This document shows positions 62,167 to 64,000 of a DNA stretch of 64,000 nucleotides, piece by piece. The translations under genes were made by a program, and so were the position numbers. The stretch spans positions 33,372,906 through 33,436,905 of the forward strand of contig OX463818.1 in NCBI GenBank assembly GCA_949825045.1, written 5' to 3'. This DNA comes from Argyresthia goedartella (lineage: Eukaryota > Arthropoda > Insecta > Lepidoptera > Argyresthiidae). Positions within the stretch are counted from its first letter, which is position 1. Each line of letters starts with the position of its first letter. The notes below the pieces were generated by a model. That model was not told the DNA's origin. It made no database searches and worked only from the letters and a program-made list of their open reading frames with translations.

Positions 62167-63271
62167 CCGCTTGATTGTTCTGGCCGCGGCAAGAAAACCC
62201 GTCGATATGCCTTTGCACGCCAACAAAATGGTACCTATTTTGCCACCATCGACGGACCGCTCCCATCGCGTTGGGCCGCCTCACATAAACATTATTTCTG
62301 ACTCCAGTTCTCGAGTTATCCTTGAGAGTTATTTATTGTCAACAGCTGATAAAATAGGCATTTTACTGGAATAAGTGTTGATTGTATTAACGACTTTCGT
62401 AGCTGTAAACATATGCTTCAGGCGTAAAATGTACCAGGGTCAATATAAAAATTCTTATCTGAAAAAGTAAATCGTGAACCTACTAATTATATGTATATAA
62501 CAGAATTCTATATTAATATTACATATGAAAAAAAAAACTCACTTATCTCAAACAAAAATATATTTTTTATTTATATTTAAACTTTCGCTCACATTTGCTA
62601 GCGCGCCGTAATTAATATGACAGATAAAAAAAAAACTGTTGCTCATACAATTTCTCTAATATTTTTACTGATAACTCGTGTAAGATAATTGTTTTTCAAT
62701 ATATTAACTTCATATTGACATAAAACCCTTTATTTTACTCTAAAATAAAGCAAAACATTTCCAACTTACCTGTTGGCAACATGGAATAAAAACTGCAAGA
62801 GAACAACAACAAGCAAAAGAAATATGGCATAAAATCGGGTTTTTAGCTAAATCCTTTTCATCAAGCATTAGTGGAAGGAACTAATCTCAACGAAAATAAT
62901 TAGTCCAGAACAATTATCAGCTAAAACTTCACATTTTTTAGTATTTATCCCAGCACAATAAACAAACACAAATCACTGACGCGGCTGTTGAACGGCGGAA
63001 TTAAATTGCATTCAAACTAGATCTAGCGCTATGATTGGTTGGTGATATTGTATGTCTAAATGTTGGTAATCCCACTGGGAAGGAGTGAGTGAGAACACCT
63101 TAGGAAGTATTTCATTGGTGTAATAGAGATAAAAGGTTTCTGGCAGAAAGTCGTTGCATAAAGTATCCAGAGGCAATCTACGGAGAAATAAGTCGTGGAT
63201 ACAAAAGTATCCCGAGACAATCTACTGCAGAAAATATTTGGATACTTTTGTATCCCAATGCAATCAAGCGG
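62167..63271. mobile_element. 1,105-bp inverted-repeat DNA element with ATAA duplication
   Basis: The ends are CCGCTTGATTG at 62167 and CAATCAAGCGG at 63271, flanked by ATAA on both sides (62163-62166 and 63272-63275). It splits element F, whose RT frame resumes on either side. The right subterminal region has repeated AGTATCC..GAG.CAATCTAC units (63160-63255). No transposase is visible. A plus-strand frame around 62170-62374 is short and unrecognised. The superfamily is unclear. Confidence 0.78.
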
Positions 63272-63770
63272 ATAAAGGTATAACTTTACTTAGTTTCATC
63301 AAGTCAGGAAACACACCATTATCTATACATTGATTAAATATACAACAAAGGTGAGGTGTAATACAATCTACAATGGAACTAATAATTTTTACTGATAGAC
63401 CATGGGCGTCAGCTGTCTTTTTCATTTCCAGGGATTTAAACGCTTTTACAATGTCTTCGTTATTTACGTGCCTAAATTTAAAATCTGTTTTACATTCCTC
63501 AAAGTTTTGTTTAAGTATAGATTCAGCAGCAGCGGGAGATGAATTTACAGACTTGGTTGTTGAAACTGGAATGTCCGTAAAGAAATTTTCGAAAGCTTTT
63601 GCTACTTCTAGGTCTGTACTTAGCAATTGATTATCTATCTTAAGCTTGAAGTTATTATGTGTAGCTTTGGCCTTTCCAGTCTCTCTTTTATAATTTGCCA
63701 AGTCGTTTTCATTACATTGCTACTAGATTCAATTTTGTTTTTAATGAAATTAGATTTAGCTACGGCACAA
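63272..63770 (-). pseudogene. Non-LTR F, region upstream of RT
   Basis: The frame 63701-63285 has VAKAFENFFTDIPVS, a linker, and the RT entry motif MKKTADAHGLSVKIISSIV followed by GVFPDLMKLSKVIPL, where the inserted element begins. The sense continues at 62166. The endonuclease lies further upstream and is cut off near 63770. Confidence 0.8.
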
Positions 63771-63777
63771 ACGCGTT

Positions 63778-64000
63778 TAACACGTTAACAGTCCAGTGAC
63801 TCCGCTAAGAGTCGCAAATGGTCTTGACTGAGACGTCTGTGACTCCATACGGAGTCACATACTTCAGGTAGAATCTATGTAGGTTATTTTACTGGACGTG
63901 TGAGTTACTTTAAAATTTTTTACACGGACGTGTGAAGTAGGAATTGAAGCACACATTGGGTAAAAAATCCGTCGTATTTTATTTTCCAATTTTTTTGTAT
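63778..64000. other. Unassigned repeat-rich end of window
   Basis: The sequence changes character at TTTAACACGTTAACAGTCC. A perfect 8-bp stem (GTGACTCC and GGAGTCAC, 63839-63858) and related GACTCC/GGAGTC words occur, as do two GGACGTGTGA copies near 63895 and 63925. It may be the end of another DNA element that continues outside the window. Confidence 0.4.

Overview
The window looks like a transposon island in an insect genome, most likely a moth or butterfly. The reasons are a piggyBac element with the CCCGGCGAGCATGAGG end typical of lepidopteran elements, tRNA-derived SINEs, BEL/Pao and DIRS retroelements, and non-LTR elements whose ORF1 carries a PHD-like finger and an FP-like domain. I recognise no ordinary host gene. 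Taxon and family names rest on memory of the families, not on a search.

The layout is nested. A GC-richer BEL/Pao copy (BEL1, +) fills 1-4438. A second GC-richer copy (BEL3, +) is cut into three blocks: gag at 4716-6130, protease/RT/RNase H at 28259-31111, and integrase at 36225-37042. Between the first two blocks lies an AT-richer BEL on the minus strand (BEL2: gag, protease and a stump of RT at 24515-28258, integrase at 7720-9206). A 5'-truncated non-LTR element (6131-7722) adjoins the left end of BEL2. BEL2 is split by a complete 15.3-kb Polinton/Maverick at 9207-24514, with terminal inverted repeats, a 6-bp target duplication (CACAAG), and exact resumption of the BEL2 frame on the other side. 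A CR1-like non-LTR element (31112-36224) separates the last two BEL3 blocks.

The Polinton is the main item. On the minus strand it carries a probable inactive exonuclease-like protein, major capsid protein, a 53-residue basic protein, penton, adenain-like protease, a Gly/Ala-rich minor capsid protein, chromodomain integrase, a coiled-coil fibre-like protein, a 273-residue conserved Polinton protein, the packaging ATPase and protein-primed DNA polymerase B. Two further genes appear only when splice sites are read: a 132-residue nuclear-signal protein on the plus strand and a three-exon 179-residue nuclear-signal protein whose ATG is assembled by splicing. Three consecutive-gene junctions are ATGA stop/start overlaps. 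The protease has no ATG of its own before its conserved N-terminal region and sits in the -1 frame behind a canonical A_AAA_AAC slippery heptamer. PolB has one frameshift; the other core genes look open.

The right half (37.6-64 kb) is a second nest. A DIRS-like element (minus, about 50950 to 43580) is interrupted by two non-LTR copies and by a decayed piggyBac that landed at the RT YxDD codons. A 5'-truncated non-LTR copy (37615-39046) and two small inverted-repeat elements precede it. Then comes an ISL2EU/Harbinger-like element (DDE transposase and YqaJ-like exonuclease remnants) split by an apparently complete, intact non-LTR element at 53007-57327 with a 10-bp target duplication. The last block holds two stacked non-LTR copies, one of them split by a 1.1-kb inverted-repeat element with an ATAA duplication.
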